Positions 25,976-34,671 of a stretch of 64,000 nt of DNA are shown here, piece by piece. The notes under the pieces were generated by a model, which worked only from the letters and a program-made list of their open reading frames with translations, ran no database searches and was not told the DNA's origin. The stretch is from Shinella curvata. GTDB lineage: Bacteria > Pseudomonadota > Alphaproteobacteria > Rhizobiales > Rhizobiaceae. The DNA is taken from assembly GCF_022899935.1 (NCBI RefSeq), contig NZ_JALJCJ010000005.1:372001-436000 (forward strand), in the 5' to 3' direction. Numbering within the stretch: the first letter of the stretch is position 1; each line of letters opens with the position of its first letter. The position numbers and the translations under genes were made by a program.

Positions 25976-26664
25976 GTCGCGTCCGCCTTGGTGATCTCGG
26001 CGCGGATGTCTTCCAGCTTGCGCTTCTGCTGTCCGTCGGCGTCGAAATTATCGGGCGACAGCCAGGCGTCGAACGCCTTGGCGACGATGGGCCACTCGCC
26101 ATCGATGATCGAGAACCATGCGGTATCGCGGTTCTCCCCCTTGGAAAGCATGTGCTGGCGGAAAACCCCCTCGAAGCTGAAGCCCAAGCGGGCAGCCGTG
26201 CGCTTGCTCGGCTCGTTCCCGTTGTGGCATTTCCATTCATAGCGACGGTAACCGAGGTCCTCGAAGACGTGCTTGGCAAGCAGGTACTGCGCCTCGGTGG
26301 AAAGCGGCGAGCGCGACATGCCCCCGCCATGGGCAATGCCACCGATTTCGACGACGCCGTTTGCCGGATCCGGCCGCATGTAATGCGCCATGCCGACAGG
26401 CTTGCCGCTCGCCTTGTCTACGATCACTTCCCGCACCCAGCCCGATTTGATGACGGCTTCCGACCATGCATCGAAACCCTCGATGCCGGTGAAATCAGCC
26501 TGGGCGAAATAGCGCAGCAGCGGATTGATCTGCATACCGCCAAAGGTATCCCAGAGAGGCTGAAGGTGTTTTGCACGATCATAGGGCTCCAGGCGCACAT
26601 AGCGCCCTTCGAGCACCACGGGTGCCGGCGGCGGGCACCCTTTCCAATCCGTGAGATCGCGCAT
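25972..26664 (-). CDS. GNAT-family N-acetyltransferase (RimJ/RimL-like)
   Basis: The 230-residue protein is a RimJ/RimL-type acetyltransferase. It begins with the LEGRYVRLEPYDRAKHLQPLW strand-helix and carries the late motif RRYEWKCHNGNEPSKRTAARLGFSFEGVFRQHM. The ATG at 26664 has AAGGAGG 6 bases upstream; a longer reading frame to the left is not supported. The substrate is unknown. It forms a two-gene operon with the small membrane protein. Confidence 0.87.
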   Translation of the reverse strand: MRDLTDWKGCPPPAPVVLEGRYVRLEPYDRAKHLQPLWDTFGGMQINPLLRYFAQADFTGIEGFDAWSEAVIKSGWVREVIVDKASGKPVGMAHYMRPDPANGVVEIGGIAHGGGMSRSPLSTEAQYLLAKHVFEDLGYRRYEWKCHNGNEPSKRTAARLGFSFEGVFRQHMLSKGENRDTAWFSIIDGEWPIVAKAFDAWLSPDNFDADGQQKRKLEDIRAEITKADAT

Positions 26665-26730
26665 GAAAAATCCTCCTTCGGTCTTGCCGAAGGGATAGAA
26701 CAGCGCACGGCGCGAAGCAATGTGGAAAGC

Positions 26731-26755
26731 GGGGAGCGGCGTTCGGCCGCTCCCC
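26731..26755 (-). terminator. Terminator after the DUF533 gene
   Basis: GGGGAGCGGC and GCCGCTCCCC make a perfect 10-bp stem over a 5-base loop, 7 bases after the stop of the minus-strand gene. The following GCTTTCC is a weak U-tract. Confidence 0.65.
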
Positions 26756-26761
26756 GAATGC

Positions 26762-27454
26762 TCAGACCGTGGCGGCGGAAACCGTTGCCTCGATATGATC
26801 GACCAGCGCGTCGGCAAGACCAAGGCGCCCGGCGAGCAGATCGAGATAGCCACGCTCGGCGCGCGTCTTCGGCTCGATGGCAAGGCGCGATGCCGTGTAG
26901 AGTTCGACGCGCTGTTCTTCTGTCGAGGCCGCAGCAACGATAGCGTCGAGGTCGATCGGATTGGCAAGCTCGTCTTCCAGGAACTGCGCGGCATCCGCGC
27001 CAAGGCCGGAAACCTTGAGCTTGTCCATGATGCGCGCACGCTCGGCATCGTCGATATGACCATCGGCGCGCGAGGCAGCAATCATGGCGCGCACGAGGAT
27101 GAGCGCGAAATCCGTGCTGACGGCTTCGGGGTGGAAACCGGAATCGGTCGGCGGAGGCAGAAGCTCGGGTGTGCCGGCCTGCGTCGTGTCGACCGGATCC
27201 TGCCCGGCCTTGTAATTCTTGTAGGCCTGGTAGCCGAGGCCGGCGATCGCCGCGAGACTACCGAGCTTCAGCGCCGACCCGGCAACCTGGCGGCCGGTGC
27301 CCGTGCCCAGCAGCACGCCGGCAATGGCGATCGAGGCAAGCGGATTGTCCTTGGCGAGCTGGGTGACCTGACCGGCACGGTCGCGCACGGATCCTCCGGC
27401 GCCGGGCACCTGTGAACCGAGGAACTGGTCAAGCAACTTCTTGGCGTCAAACAT
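26762..27454 (-). CDS. DUF533/TerB-like protein
   Basis: The 230-residue protein has an N-terminal part with a hydrophobic stretch (residues 38-75), then a helical TerB-like domain (about 110-225) with the family motif AMIAASRADGHIDDAERARI. DUF533 proteins (E. coli YebE type) are predicted inner-membrane-associated proteins of unknown role. The ATG at 27454 starts MFDAKKLLDQFLG as in homologues. Confidence 0.87.
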   Translation of the reverse strand: MFDAKKLLDQFLGSQVPGAGGSVRDRAGQVTQLAKDNPLASIAIAGVLLGTGTGRQVAGSALKLGSLAAIAGLGYQAYKNYKAGQDPVDTTQAGTPELLPPPTDSGFHPEAVSTDFALILVRAMIAASRADGHIDDAERARIMDKLKVSGLGADAAQFLEDELANPIDLDAIVAAASTEEQRVELYTASRLAIEPKTRAERGYLDLLAGRLGLADALVDHIEATVSAATV

Positions 27455-27541
27455 AGGGAGCGTCTCCGTTTCTCTCGTCCCAGCACCGGGGCCTAATGCA
27501 AGGGCAAGATAGGAATGCGCGCGCCTGATTACAAACGCATA

Positions 27542-27564
27542 ACGGGCGACCAGAGGCCGCCCGT
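27542..27564 (-). terminator. Weak terminator candidate after eda
   Basis: ACGGGCG and CGCCCGT form a 7-bp stem over a 9-base loop about 22 bases after the eda stop; a U-rich but interrupted stretch follows. Confidence 0.35.
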
Positions 27565-27586
27565 CTACAAATCCGCTGAACCTTGC

Positions 27587-28225
27587 TCAGCCCTTGAGGG
27601 CAGCTGCTTCGGCAGCGAGCTTCTCGATGCCCGCCCAATCGCCCTTGGCGACGAGGTCCTTGGGCGCAACCCAGGAGCCGCCGACGCAGACAACGTTCGG
27701 CAGCGAGAGATAGTCGCGGGCATTCGACAGCGAAATACCGCCGGTCGGGCAGAACAGCGTGCCGGCGAGCGGCGAAGACAGCGACTTCAGGTAGGCGGCC
27801 CCACCAGCCTGTTCGGCCGGGAAGAACTTTAGCACCTGATACCCCTCTTCGCGCAGGCCCATGACTTCGCTCGCGGTGGCCGCGCCCGGCAGCAACGGGA
27901 TGTCGGAATCGGCGGCGGCATCGATCAGCTCCTGCGTCGTGCCTGGGCTGACGATGAACTGCGAGCCTGCCTCGACGGCAGCTTCGAACTGTGCGGCATT
28001 GAGGATCGTACCGGCACCGGCGACGGCGCCCTCGACTTCATTGGCAACCGCGCGGATCGCTTCGAGAGCCGCGGGCGTGCGCAGCGTGATTTCGATCGCC
28101 TTGAGGCCACCGGCCACCAGTGCCCGCGCAAGCGGCACGGCCGTCTTGAGGTCGTCGATGACCAGCACCGGCACCACTGGCTGCAGCTTCAGGACGGAAA
28201 GGAGCTTGGCGTTCTTCTCGCTCAT
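27587..28225 (-). CDS. eda: 2-dehydro-3-deoxyphosphogluconate (KDPG) aldolase
   Basis: The 212-residue class I aldolase cleaves KDPG to pyruvate and glyceraldehyde-3-phosphate in the Entner-Doudoroff pathway, the main sugar route in rhizobia. The Schiff-base Lys133 lies in VLKFFPAE, with Glu45 and Arg49 in AIEITLRT and the phosphate-binding FCPTGGIS region. It is a single gene, not beside edd or zwf. Confidence 0.93.
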   Translation of the reverse strand: MSEKNAKLLSVLKLQPVVPVLVIDDLKTAVPLARALVAGGLKAIEITLRTPAALEAIRAVANEVEGAVAGAGTILNAAQFEAAVEAGSQFIVSPGTTQELIDAAADSDIPLLPGAATASEVMGLREEGYQVLKFFPAEQAGGAAYLKSLSSPLAGTLFCPTGGISLSNARDYLSLPNVVCVGGSWVAPKDLVAKGDWAGIEKLAAEAAALKG

Positions 28226-28381
28226 GGCACGGACCTTTTAAAACGATTGAATTTCGCTCGACATAGCGCGTCTGCGACCTTGTGTCGAGGCTTAAGCCTG
28301 ATTCATGGACTTGTCATGACACACGTATCGTGTAGTCTGCCCCTCGCCCAAGCCCATCTCAGAGACAGCGAAAGCGAGCCT

Positions 28382-28867
28382 ATGGCTAAAGAGATCGAGC
28401 GTAAGTTCCTGGTGTCGGGCCAGCGATGGCGCACCTTCGCAAACGAAGGCGTCGCCATAAGGCAAGCCTATATCGTGGCCCAGGACGATCGGTCGCTTCG
28501 CGTCCGTATCTATGGCGACGGGCGCGCCCGCCTCACCATCAAAGTCGGCCATACCGCGCTGGTTCGCGACGAGTATGAGGTCGAGATCGACCGCGATGAA
28601 GCCGAGGATATGCTGCGGCACGCCGTCGGCACGATCATCGAGAAGGTGCGCTACAAGGTGCCGCACGAAGGCTATGTCTGGGAGGTCGATGTCTACAGCG
28701 GCGCCCATCGCGGCCTGGTGATTGCGGAAGTGGAGCTGACCTCCATTCACGACGATCCAGAACTGCCAAATTGGGTCGGCCGCGAGGTCACAGGCGAAAG
28801 CCAATATTCCAACCAGTCGATGGCGCTTGGCACCAGCGACAGCGCACGGCTGCACCAGCTGGCGTAG
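28382..28867 (+). CDS. CYTH-domain protein (inorganic triphosphatase/class IV cyclase-like)
   Basis: The 161-residue protein opens with the CYTH signature ExExK (Glu4, Glu6, Lys8 in EIERKFL) and continues through the tunnel-barrel strands (RSLRVRIYGDGRARLTIKV, DEYEVEIDRDEAEDML, WEVDVYSG and VIAEVEL). Proteins of this size are usually inorganic triphosphatases. The ATG at 28382 has only a weak AGCGAAAGCGAG upstream but begins exactly at the motif, as in homologues. Confidence 0.9.
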   Translation: MAKEIERKFLVSGQRWRTFANEGVAIRQAYIVAQDDRSLRVRIYGDGRARLTIKVGHTALVRDEYEVEIDRDEAEDMLRHAVGTIIEKVRYKVPHEGYVWEVDVYSGAHRGLVIAEVELTSIHDDPELPNWVGREVTGESQYSNQSMALGTSDSARLHQLA

Positions 28868-28927
28868 AGGTAGCGTGCTTTTGCGCCGCATTGCCTGAAA
28901 AGCGCGAAAGCTGTATGTGGCCACCCC

Positions 28928-29875
28928 ATGACAGACATCGCACACGAGATTTCTTCGCCGGCGGCGAATGACGGCTTTCTGGTTGCCGCGCTCTACCATT
29001 TCGTCTCGGTTCAGCGCTTTGCGGAACTGCGTGACCCCTTGCAGGCGCTCTGCGAGGAAAACGGCGTGCGCGGCACGCTGCTGCTCGCCCATGAGGGCAT
29101 CAACGGCACGATCGCCGGCCCGGCCGCCGGCATCCGCGCCGTGCTTTCCTTCCTGCGCAGCCAGCCGGAATTCGCCGGCCTGGAGCACAAGGAAAGCCAT
29201 GCCAGCGCCATGCCTTTCCTGCGCATGAAGGTGCGGCTCAAGAAGGAGATCGTCACGATGGGCGTCGAGGATATCGACCCCACGCGCTCCGTCGGCACCT
29301 ATGTCGATCCGCAGGACTGGAACGCGCTGATCTCCGATCCCGACACGATCGTCATCGATACGCGCAACGACTACGAGACGGCGATCGGCATCTTCAAGGG
29401 TGCGGTCGATCCGAACACCAAGACCTTCCGCGAGTTTCCGGACTGGGTGCGCAACAATACCGGCCTGCACAACAAGCCGAAGATCGCCATGTACTGCACC
29501 GGTGGCATCCGCTGCGAAAAGGCGACGGCGTTCATGAAGGAAGAAGGTTTCGAGGAGGTCTATCACCTCAAGGGCGGAATCCTGAAGTACCTCGAGGAGG
29601 TGCCGCCGGAGGACAGCCTCTGGGAAGGCGCCTGCTTCGTCTTCGACGAACGCGTCTCCGTGCTGCATGGCCTTGAAGAAGGCGATCTCAAGCTCTGCCG
29701 TGCCTGCCGCCACCCGCTGACGGCGGAAGAGATCGCGTCCCCGCTCTACGAGGCGGGCGTATCCTGCGCGCATTGCCATGCAACCCGCAGCGAAGAAGAT
29801 CGCATGCGCTTTCGCCAGCGGCAGAAGCAGATGGACCTGGCAAAACAGCGCGGCGAACGCCACCTCGGCAAATAA
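28928..29875 (+). CDS. trhO: tRNA uridine(34) hydroxylase, rhodanese type
   Basis: The 315-residue protein has an N-terminal acylphosphatase-like domain (about 15-115) and a rhodanese domain with catalytic Cys190 in [11 protein letters not shown]. The C-terminus carries a C-x2-C...C-x2-C cluster (LCRACRHPL then SCAHCH) that may bind metal. TrhO (YceA) hydroxylates U34 of certain tRNAs. Its stop abuts the stop of the convergent GGDEF-EAL gene with no intervening base. Confidence 0.92.
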   Translation: MTDIAHEISSPAANDGFLVAALYHFVSVQRFAELRDPLQALCEENGVRGTLLLAHEGINGTIAGPAAGIRAVLSFLRSQPEFAGLEHKESHASAMPFLRMKVRLKKEIVTMGVEDIDPTRSVGTYVDPQDWNALISDPDTIVIDTRNDYETAIGIFKGAVDPNTKTFREFPDWVRNNTGLHNKPKIAMYCTGGIRCEKATAFMKEEGFEEVYHLKGGILKYLEEVPPEDSLWEGACFVFDERVSVLHGLEEGDLKLCRACRHPLTAEEIASPLYEAGVSCAHCHATRSEEDRMRFRQRQKQMDLAKQRGERHLGK

Positions 29876-32068
29876 TCAGCCGGCGATGCTTTGGGAAGCA
29901 GCCGGCGGGGCGATGAGGTCGCAGATCGCCTTTTCGCTCATCGGCCGGCCGTAGAAATAGCCTTGGAGCTGGTCGCATCCGCATAGATGCAGGAAGGCCG
30001 CCTGCTCGGCTGTCTCCACGCCCTCGGCCGTGACGGGCATGTCGAAGGATGCGGCGAGCGCCACCGTCGCCTGCAGCATCGCGCCGCCCTTGATCGATTG
30101 CTGCCCGGCCATGGTGAGCGAACGATCGATCTTCATGCGATCGAAACCGAAGCGGATGAGATAACCGATCGACGAGAAGCCGGCGCCGAAATCGTCGAGC
30201 GCGATGCGCACGCCGCCCGCCTTCAAACGGTCCATGACAAGCTTCGCCCGGCCAGGATTCTGGATGAAGTAGCCTTCGGTGATTTCGAGCGTGATACGCG
30301 CGGGATCGATGCCGGCTTCCGAGATGATCGCGAGGGCCTGATCCGGAAAATAGGGGTTGCGGAACTGCGCCGGCGAGACATTGATCGAAATGCCGAGATC
30401 CGGCCATTGCCGCGCCGCCTCGCAGGCCCGTTTCAGAATGAGCGGGCCGAGCGCATCGATGATGCCCGTCGCCTCCGCCAGCGGAATGAAGACATCCGGC
30501 GGCACGGGCTGGCCATCGCGCGTCCAGCGGGCCAGTGCCTCGACGCCGCAAATATCCCGCCCACGGGCGCGGACGATCGGCTGATAGACCACATCGATCT
30601 CGCCGCGCGCCACCGCCGCCCTGAGCGCCTCCTCCATTTCGCGCCGCAGGTCGCGGTCGTCATCCATCAAGGCTTCATAATGCATGGCGCGGCCGCGGCC
30701 GGCATGTTTGGCGCGATACATGGCGACATCGGCGCGCCTGAGCAGCTCTTCGCCGGCAACCACGCCCCGGTGCGAAACAGCAATTCCGATACTTGCGCCG
30801 ACAATGGCGACGCGCTCGCCGATAACGAAGGGTTCGGTAAAAAAATCGAGAAGCGCGCGCGTCAAACATTCCGTTTCGACACCGTCAGCGCCGGCAAGGA
30901 ACACGATGGCGAATTCATCGCCACCGATGCGGGCGAGCATGGCGTCATCAGGCACGAGACGGGACAGGCCGGCCGAAACGCCGCGAATAAGCCGGTCGCC
31001 GACCGCATGGCCATAGAAGTCATTGACGTCCTTGAAACCATCGAGGTCGAGATAGAGCATCAGGACGTCACGCGTTTCGGCGATAGCGCGCGCGTTCAGC
31101 TCATCGAGGCCGAGATAGAGGCCGGTACGGTTGCGAAGTCCGCTCAGCCGGTCGGTCAGCGCCTGCATGCGTGCGCTGTTCTCATCCGCCTTGAGCCGGA
31201 CTGCGAAGATCGCCCCTGTCAGCACCAGCAGCGCGAAGAAGACAACCACGACGGCAAGCGCCAGAAGCACGAGCGGGCGAACCTTGTCATAGCTCTTGTC
31301 GCCAGGCGCTTCCGGTGTCCAGGAGAGGTAACCGAGCGGTTGCCCGTCTGGGGCATTGAGGGCGACGGCTTCACCGACAGCCGGCGCACTCTCCGTGAGG
31401 ATAAGACCGGATACGAGGAAATTTTCCGATATCTTCGAGATACGGGCGGGCGTCAGGTGCCGCAAGATGAACAGCGTGCGCAGGCCATGTTCCGGTACCT
31501 CGGCGGCTTCGGAGGCGGGCCGAATGGCGGAAATGGCGGCGACAGCAGGGCCTTTCGATGTGCGAAGGAAAGCACCGAGTTCCTTGCCCGGCGTTAGTCC
31601 CGCTTCCACCACCTCCCGACGCATGGCCTCGAAAGCCGCCCCGCCGAACGTTCCGGCATCCATGTCGAAGGGTTCGCCATTACGATAGGCCAGCATCGTG
31701 CCGCCCGTCTCATCGACGAGGAAGACGGTATCGAACAGCGGCCCGCCTTCGGTGGCAAGGCCGAAATTGGTGACGAGCCATGGCATGTCGGGCGTGCCGT
31801 AGACGCCCTCGACTGCGTCGTCCCAGACGGAGTAATCCCGTGCGGTGGTCACGATGGCGTTGCGCATGGAGGAGAGAGCGCCGAACACGGTCTGGCGCGT
31901 GCGCTCCTCGTCCAGTTCGTTTGCCCGGTTGGCGAGGAAACCCAATGCCATCATGACCAGCACGGTGGCAAGGCTGACGACGACCGCGAACGCGCCGAGC
32001 ACGCCAAGAACGACTGCGAGCCGCCGGGCGCCGAGCATGCCAGAAAGATGGTGCGCAAGCCGCCGCAT
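29876..32068 (-). CDS. CHASE4-like sensor GGDEF-EAL protein
   Basis: The 730-residue protein has two membrane helices (about 18-45 and 264-292) flanking a periplasmic CHASE4-like domain (RDYSVWDDAVEGVYG at 78-92). GGDEF (300-470) and EAL (480-720) domains follow. Both sites are intact: IGGDEF at 381-386, GVEALARW at 508-515 and DDFGAGFSSI near 625. No RxxD inhibitory site is seen at the usual place, so product inhibition may be absent. Bifunctional c-di-GMP turnover is possible. The ligand is unknown. Confidence 0.9.
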   Translation of the reverse strand: MRRLAHHLSGMLGARRLAVVLGVLGAFAVVVSLATVLVMMALGFLANRANELDEERTRQTVFGALSSMRNAIVTTARDYSVWDDAVEGVYGTPDMPWLVTNFGLATEGGPLFDTVFLVDETGGTMLAYRNGEPFDMDAGTFGGAAFEAMRREVVEAGLTPGKELGAFLRTSKGPAVAAISAIRPASEAAEVPEHGLRTLFILRHLTPARISKISENFLVSGLILTESAPAVGEAVALNAPDGQPLGYLSWTPEAPGDKSYDKVRPLVLLALAVVVVFFALLVLTGAIFAVRLKADENSARMQALTDRLSGLRNRTGLYLGLDELNARAIAETRDVLMLYLDLDGFKDVNDFYGHAVGDRLIRGVSAGLSRLVPDDAMLARIGGDEFAIVFLAGADGVETECLTRALLDFFTEPFVIGERVAIVGASIGIAVSHRGVVAGEELLRRADVAMYRAKHAGRGRAMHYEALMDDDRDLRREMEEALRAAVARGEIDVVYQPIVRARGRDICGVEALARWTRDGQPVPPDVFIPLAEATGIIDALGPLILKRACEAARQWPDLGISINVSPAQFRNPYFPDQALAIISEAGIDPARITLEITEGYFIQNPGRAKLVMDRLKAGGVRIALDDFGAGFSSIGYLIRFGFDRMKIDRSLTMAGQQSIKGGAMLQATVALAASFDMPVTAEGVETAEQAAFLHLCGCDQLQGYFYGRPMSEKAICDLIAPPAASQSIAG

Positions 32069-32158
32069 CAGGTTCTCCGACCAGAAGAGGATGATGCGGC
32101 AGAAGCGTTATGAATCCTTTACGGCTTTCATGCCAATACAAGCGGTCTTGGGCACCGC

Positions 32159-33535
32159 CTATTCAGCCAGCTTGTGATTTCCCTTCGGGAAAAGGGCGGC
32201 GAGTTCACCATACCAATGGCCGCTCTTCTTCACCGTGCGTACCTGCGTGTCGTAGTCGACATGCACGATGCCGAAGCGCATCCTGTAGCCTTCCGCCCAT
32301 TCGAAATTGTCCATGAGGCTCCACGCGAAGTAGCCGCGCATGGGATAGCCCTCGCCGATCAGGTCCGCCGTGATGCCGAGATGGTCGGCGATGTAGTCGA
32401 GGCGCGGCTGGTCGTCGACCACGCCGCCCTCAATGCCCATATTGTAGCAGGCGCCGTTTTCCGTGATGTAGCAATCGGGCAGCGTGTAGTCCGCGTTGAG
32501 CTTGCGGATGAGATCGCCGAGCGCGGGTGCAAAAACCTCCCAGCCAATATCCGTCTTGATATCCACAACCGGCGGCGCAGGCTGCATTGCCGGAAAATCC
32601 ACGCCTTCGGCGGGATCGTGTGCCACACGCATCGGCGTATAGTAGTTCAGGCCCCACCAGTCGAGCGGCTGGGCGATCGTCTCCATGTCGCCTGGCTCGA
32701 TCTCCGGCATGCGGTGACCGAGCGCCGAAAGGAAGCGTTCGGGGTATTCCCCCTTGAAGACCGGCCCAAAAAACACCCCGTTGTGGAAATCGAAAGCACG
32801 GGCGGCAGCGTCCTGATCGGCCGCGCTGTCGCTGCCGGCATAGACGGAATGCGCATTCAGCACGAGGCCGACGGGCAGATCCGGCCGCTCGGAGCGAATG
32901 GCCGCAACGCCGAGGCCATGCGCGAGATTGGTGAAATGCAGCGCATGCAAGGCCGCATCCATGCTGCGCTCGCCCGGTGCATGGATGCCGTAGAGGTGGC
33001 TTAGCCAGACGGAGCACCAGGGCTCGTTGAAGGTCGCCACGGCATCCAGCCGGTCGCCGAGCCGGGCAGTGACCGTCTTGGCATAACGCTGGAAGGCATA
33101 GGCCGTTTGCCGCGCCGTCCAGCCGCCGTCACCGGCCAGCATCAGCGGCAGGTCCCAGTGGTAAAGCGTCGCGAAGGCCTTGATGCCGCGCGCCTTGAGG
33201 CCATCGACGAGCCGGTCGTAGAAATCCAGCCCTTTTTCGTTCACAGGCCCGGTGCCCTCGGGGATGATGCGCGGCCAGGCGATCGAGAACCGATAGGCCT
33301 CGACGCCGAGCGACTTTATGAGGTCGAGATCTTCATCGAGGCGATTGTAGTGATCGCAGGCCACATCCCCATTGTGCCGGCCATAGACCCGGCCCGGCAT
33401 GTTGGAGAAGGCATCCCAGATCGACGGCTTGCGGCCATCCAGTTTCGATGCCCCCTCGATCTGGAAGGCGGCGGTGGCCACGCCAAACACGAAATCGCCG
33501 GGAAACCGGTCGGAAAGGGTCTTGGGGTCCATCAT
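32159..33535 (-). CDS. Family 1 glycoside hydrolase (beta-glucosidase)
   Basis: The 458-residue enzyme is a GH1 retaining beta-glycosidase. The acid/base is Glu171 (TFNEP) and the nucleophile Glu359 (YITENGA); FVFGVATAAFQIEGA at the N-terminus is the family signature. There is no signal peptide, so it acts on imported cellobiose-like or aryl glucosides. The ATG at 33535 or the next codon may start it. A perfect palindrome upstream is a LacI-type operator candidate, but no LacI gene or sugar transporter is adjacent. Confidence 0.92.
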   Translation of the reverse strand: MMDPKTLSDRFPGDFVFGVATAAFQIEGASKLDGRKPSIWDAFSNMPGRVYGRHNGDVACDHYNRLDEDLDLIKSLGVEAYRFSIAWPRIIPEGTGPVNEKGLDFYDRLVDGLKARGIKAFATLYHWDLPLMLAGDGGWTARQTAYAFQRYAKTVTARLGDRLDAVATFNEPWCSVWLSHLYGIHAPGERSMDAALHALHFTNLAHGLGVAAIRSERPDLPVGLVLNAHSVYAGSDSAADQDAAARAFDFHNGVFFGPVFKGEYPERFLSALGHRMPEIEPGDMETIAQPLDWWGLNYYTPMRVAHDPAEGVDFPAMQPAPPVVDIKTDIGWEVFAPALGDLIRKLNADYTLPDCYITENGACYNMGIEGGVVDDQPRLDYIADHLGITADLIGEGYPMRGYFAWSLMDNFEWAEGYRMRFGIVHVDYDTQVRTVKKSGHWYGELAALFPKGNHKLAE

Positions 33536-33573
33536 GGTGCGTCTCTCGGGTCTCGATCGGGAAATTCACGCGC

Positions 33574-33593
33574 TAACTGCAACGTTGCAGTAA
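33574..33593. promoter_or_regulatory. Palindromic operator candidate upstream of the GH1 gene
   Basis: ACTGCAACGTTGCAGT at 33576-33591 is a perfect 16-base palindrome with a central CG, as in LacI-family operators. It lies about 40 bases upstream of the beta-glucosidase ATG. No regulator gene adjoins it, so control from elsewhere in the genome is likely. Confidence 0.6.
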
Positions 33594-33739
33594 GGGGCTG
33601 AGTGGCAAAAATCAATGCCCTGCCGTCGTTGTCGGCAGTTTGCACGTGATCAAAAGAAATGCGGCAAAACAGACGATGCTTAAACAAAGGTTAGGTTTTA
33701 TTCCTGCAAAATATCCATCGGTGGGACGAGGACTTAAAC

Positions 33740-34630
33740 GTGGTACGGAGAATTCCCAAGCATCTCGTGCGTAAAGGCATGTTCATCGAATCGGTGGAAT
33801 GCCCGAATGCCGAGTTTTCTCACCGGCGTTTTCTCGTGCAAACCGATGAAACGGTGCGCGCTATTCTTGCCACTTCCGCCGCCTACGCCCTAATAAACCC
33901 GCAACGCAGCACGATCAACATCGATGCGGATGCCACCCTTGCAGTGGAAGAGCAAAAACGCACGCAGGAGACCGTTGCCCAGGGCGCCAGCATGCTGCGC
34001 GACAGTTTTGCCGCCGTCCGCTCAGGCGATCTGCAGGTCGAGACACTGGGACCACTCGCCGACGAGATTTCCGACCGCATCGATGCCTCCCCGGAAATCT
34101 TTCTGAAGGTCACGCGCCTGAAGTCCAAGGACGAAGGCACCTATGTGCATTCGCTCGCCGTCAGCGCATTGATGATGCGCCTTGCGCGGCTGCTCGACTA
34201 TGAGGACGCAACAGTCCGCGAACTCGGCGTCGCCGGGCTTCTGCATGATGTCGGCAAACTGATGGTGCCGAACGCCATTCTCAACAAAACCGGTCAATTG
34301 GAGGCCGCAGAGAAGAACCTCGTGCGCGGCCACCCCGAAATCGGCTACCGGCTGCTGAAAGACCTCGGCACCATGTCGCCATTGACGCTCGACATTACGC
34401 GGTTTCATCATGAAGTACTCGACGGCAGCGGTTATCCGCTTGGTCTGAAGGCGGACCAGCTGAGCCAGGAAATCCGCGTTGCCACCGTCTGTGACGTCTT
34501 CGAGGCCCTGACAAGCGCCCGTCCCTACAAGCGCGCCTGGACGACACGCGATGCGCTCAACTGGATGTTCGATCGCGGCCACCTCTTCGACAAGAAGCTG
34601 GTGCTCCGCCTCGGCAGTATTTTCGAGTAG
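33740..34630 (+). CDS. HD-GYP domain c-di-GMP phosphodiesterase
   Basis: The 296-residue protein has an N-terminal DUF3391-like region (1-115) and an HD-GYP domain. The HD pair is His169-Asp170 in LLHDVGKL, and the GYP motif (HHEVLDGSGYP, 223-233) is complete, so c-di-GMP hydrolysis is expected. The start is GTG at 33740 with GAGGA 7 bases upstream. No receiver domain is present. Confidence 0.9.
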   Translation: MVRRIPKHLVRKGMFIESVECPNAEFSHRRFLVQTDETVRAILATSAAYALINPQRSTINIDADATLAVEEQKRTQETVAQGASMLRDSFAAVRSGDLQVETLGPLADEISDRIDASPEIFLKVTRLKSKDEGTYVHSLAVSALMMRLARLLDYEDATVRELGVAGLLHDVGKLMVPNAILNKTGQLEAAEKNLVRGHPEIGYRLLKDLGTMSPLTLDITRFHHEVLDGSGYPLGLKADQLSQEIRVATVCDVFEALTSARPYKRAWTTRDALNWMFDRGHLFDKKLVLRLGSIFE

Positions 34631-34631
34631 T

Positions 34632-34658
34632 TCGGCCGCCGCTTTGAGCGACGGCCGA
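34632..34658. terminator. Hairpin between convergent HD-GYP and dehydrogenase genes
   Basis: TCGGCCGCCGC and GCGACGGCCGA form an 11-bp stem with one mismatch and a 5-base loop in the 41-base gap between the two stops. No U-tract is clear. Confidence 0.45.
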
Positions 34659-34671
34659 TGTTCTGAGTGCC

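Noticed and set aside
29987-31597. A 536-residue plus-strand frame opposite the second GGDEF-EAL gene
   Set aside because: Shadow of a gene with intact catalytic motifs on the other strand.
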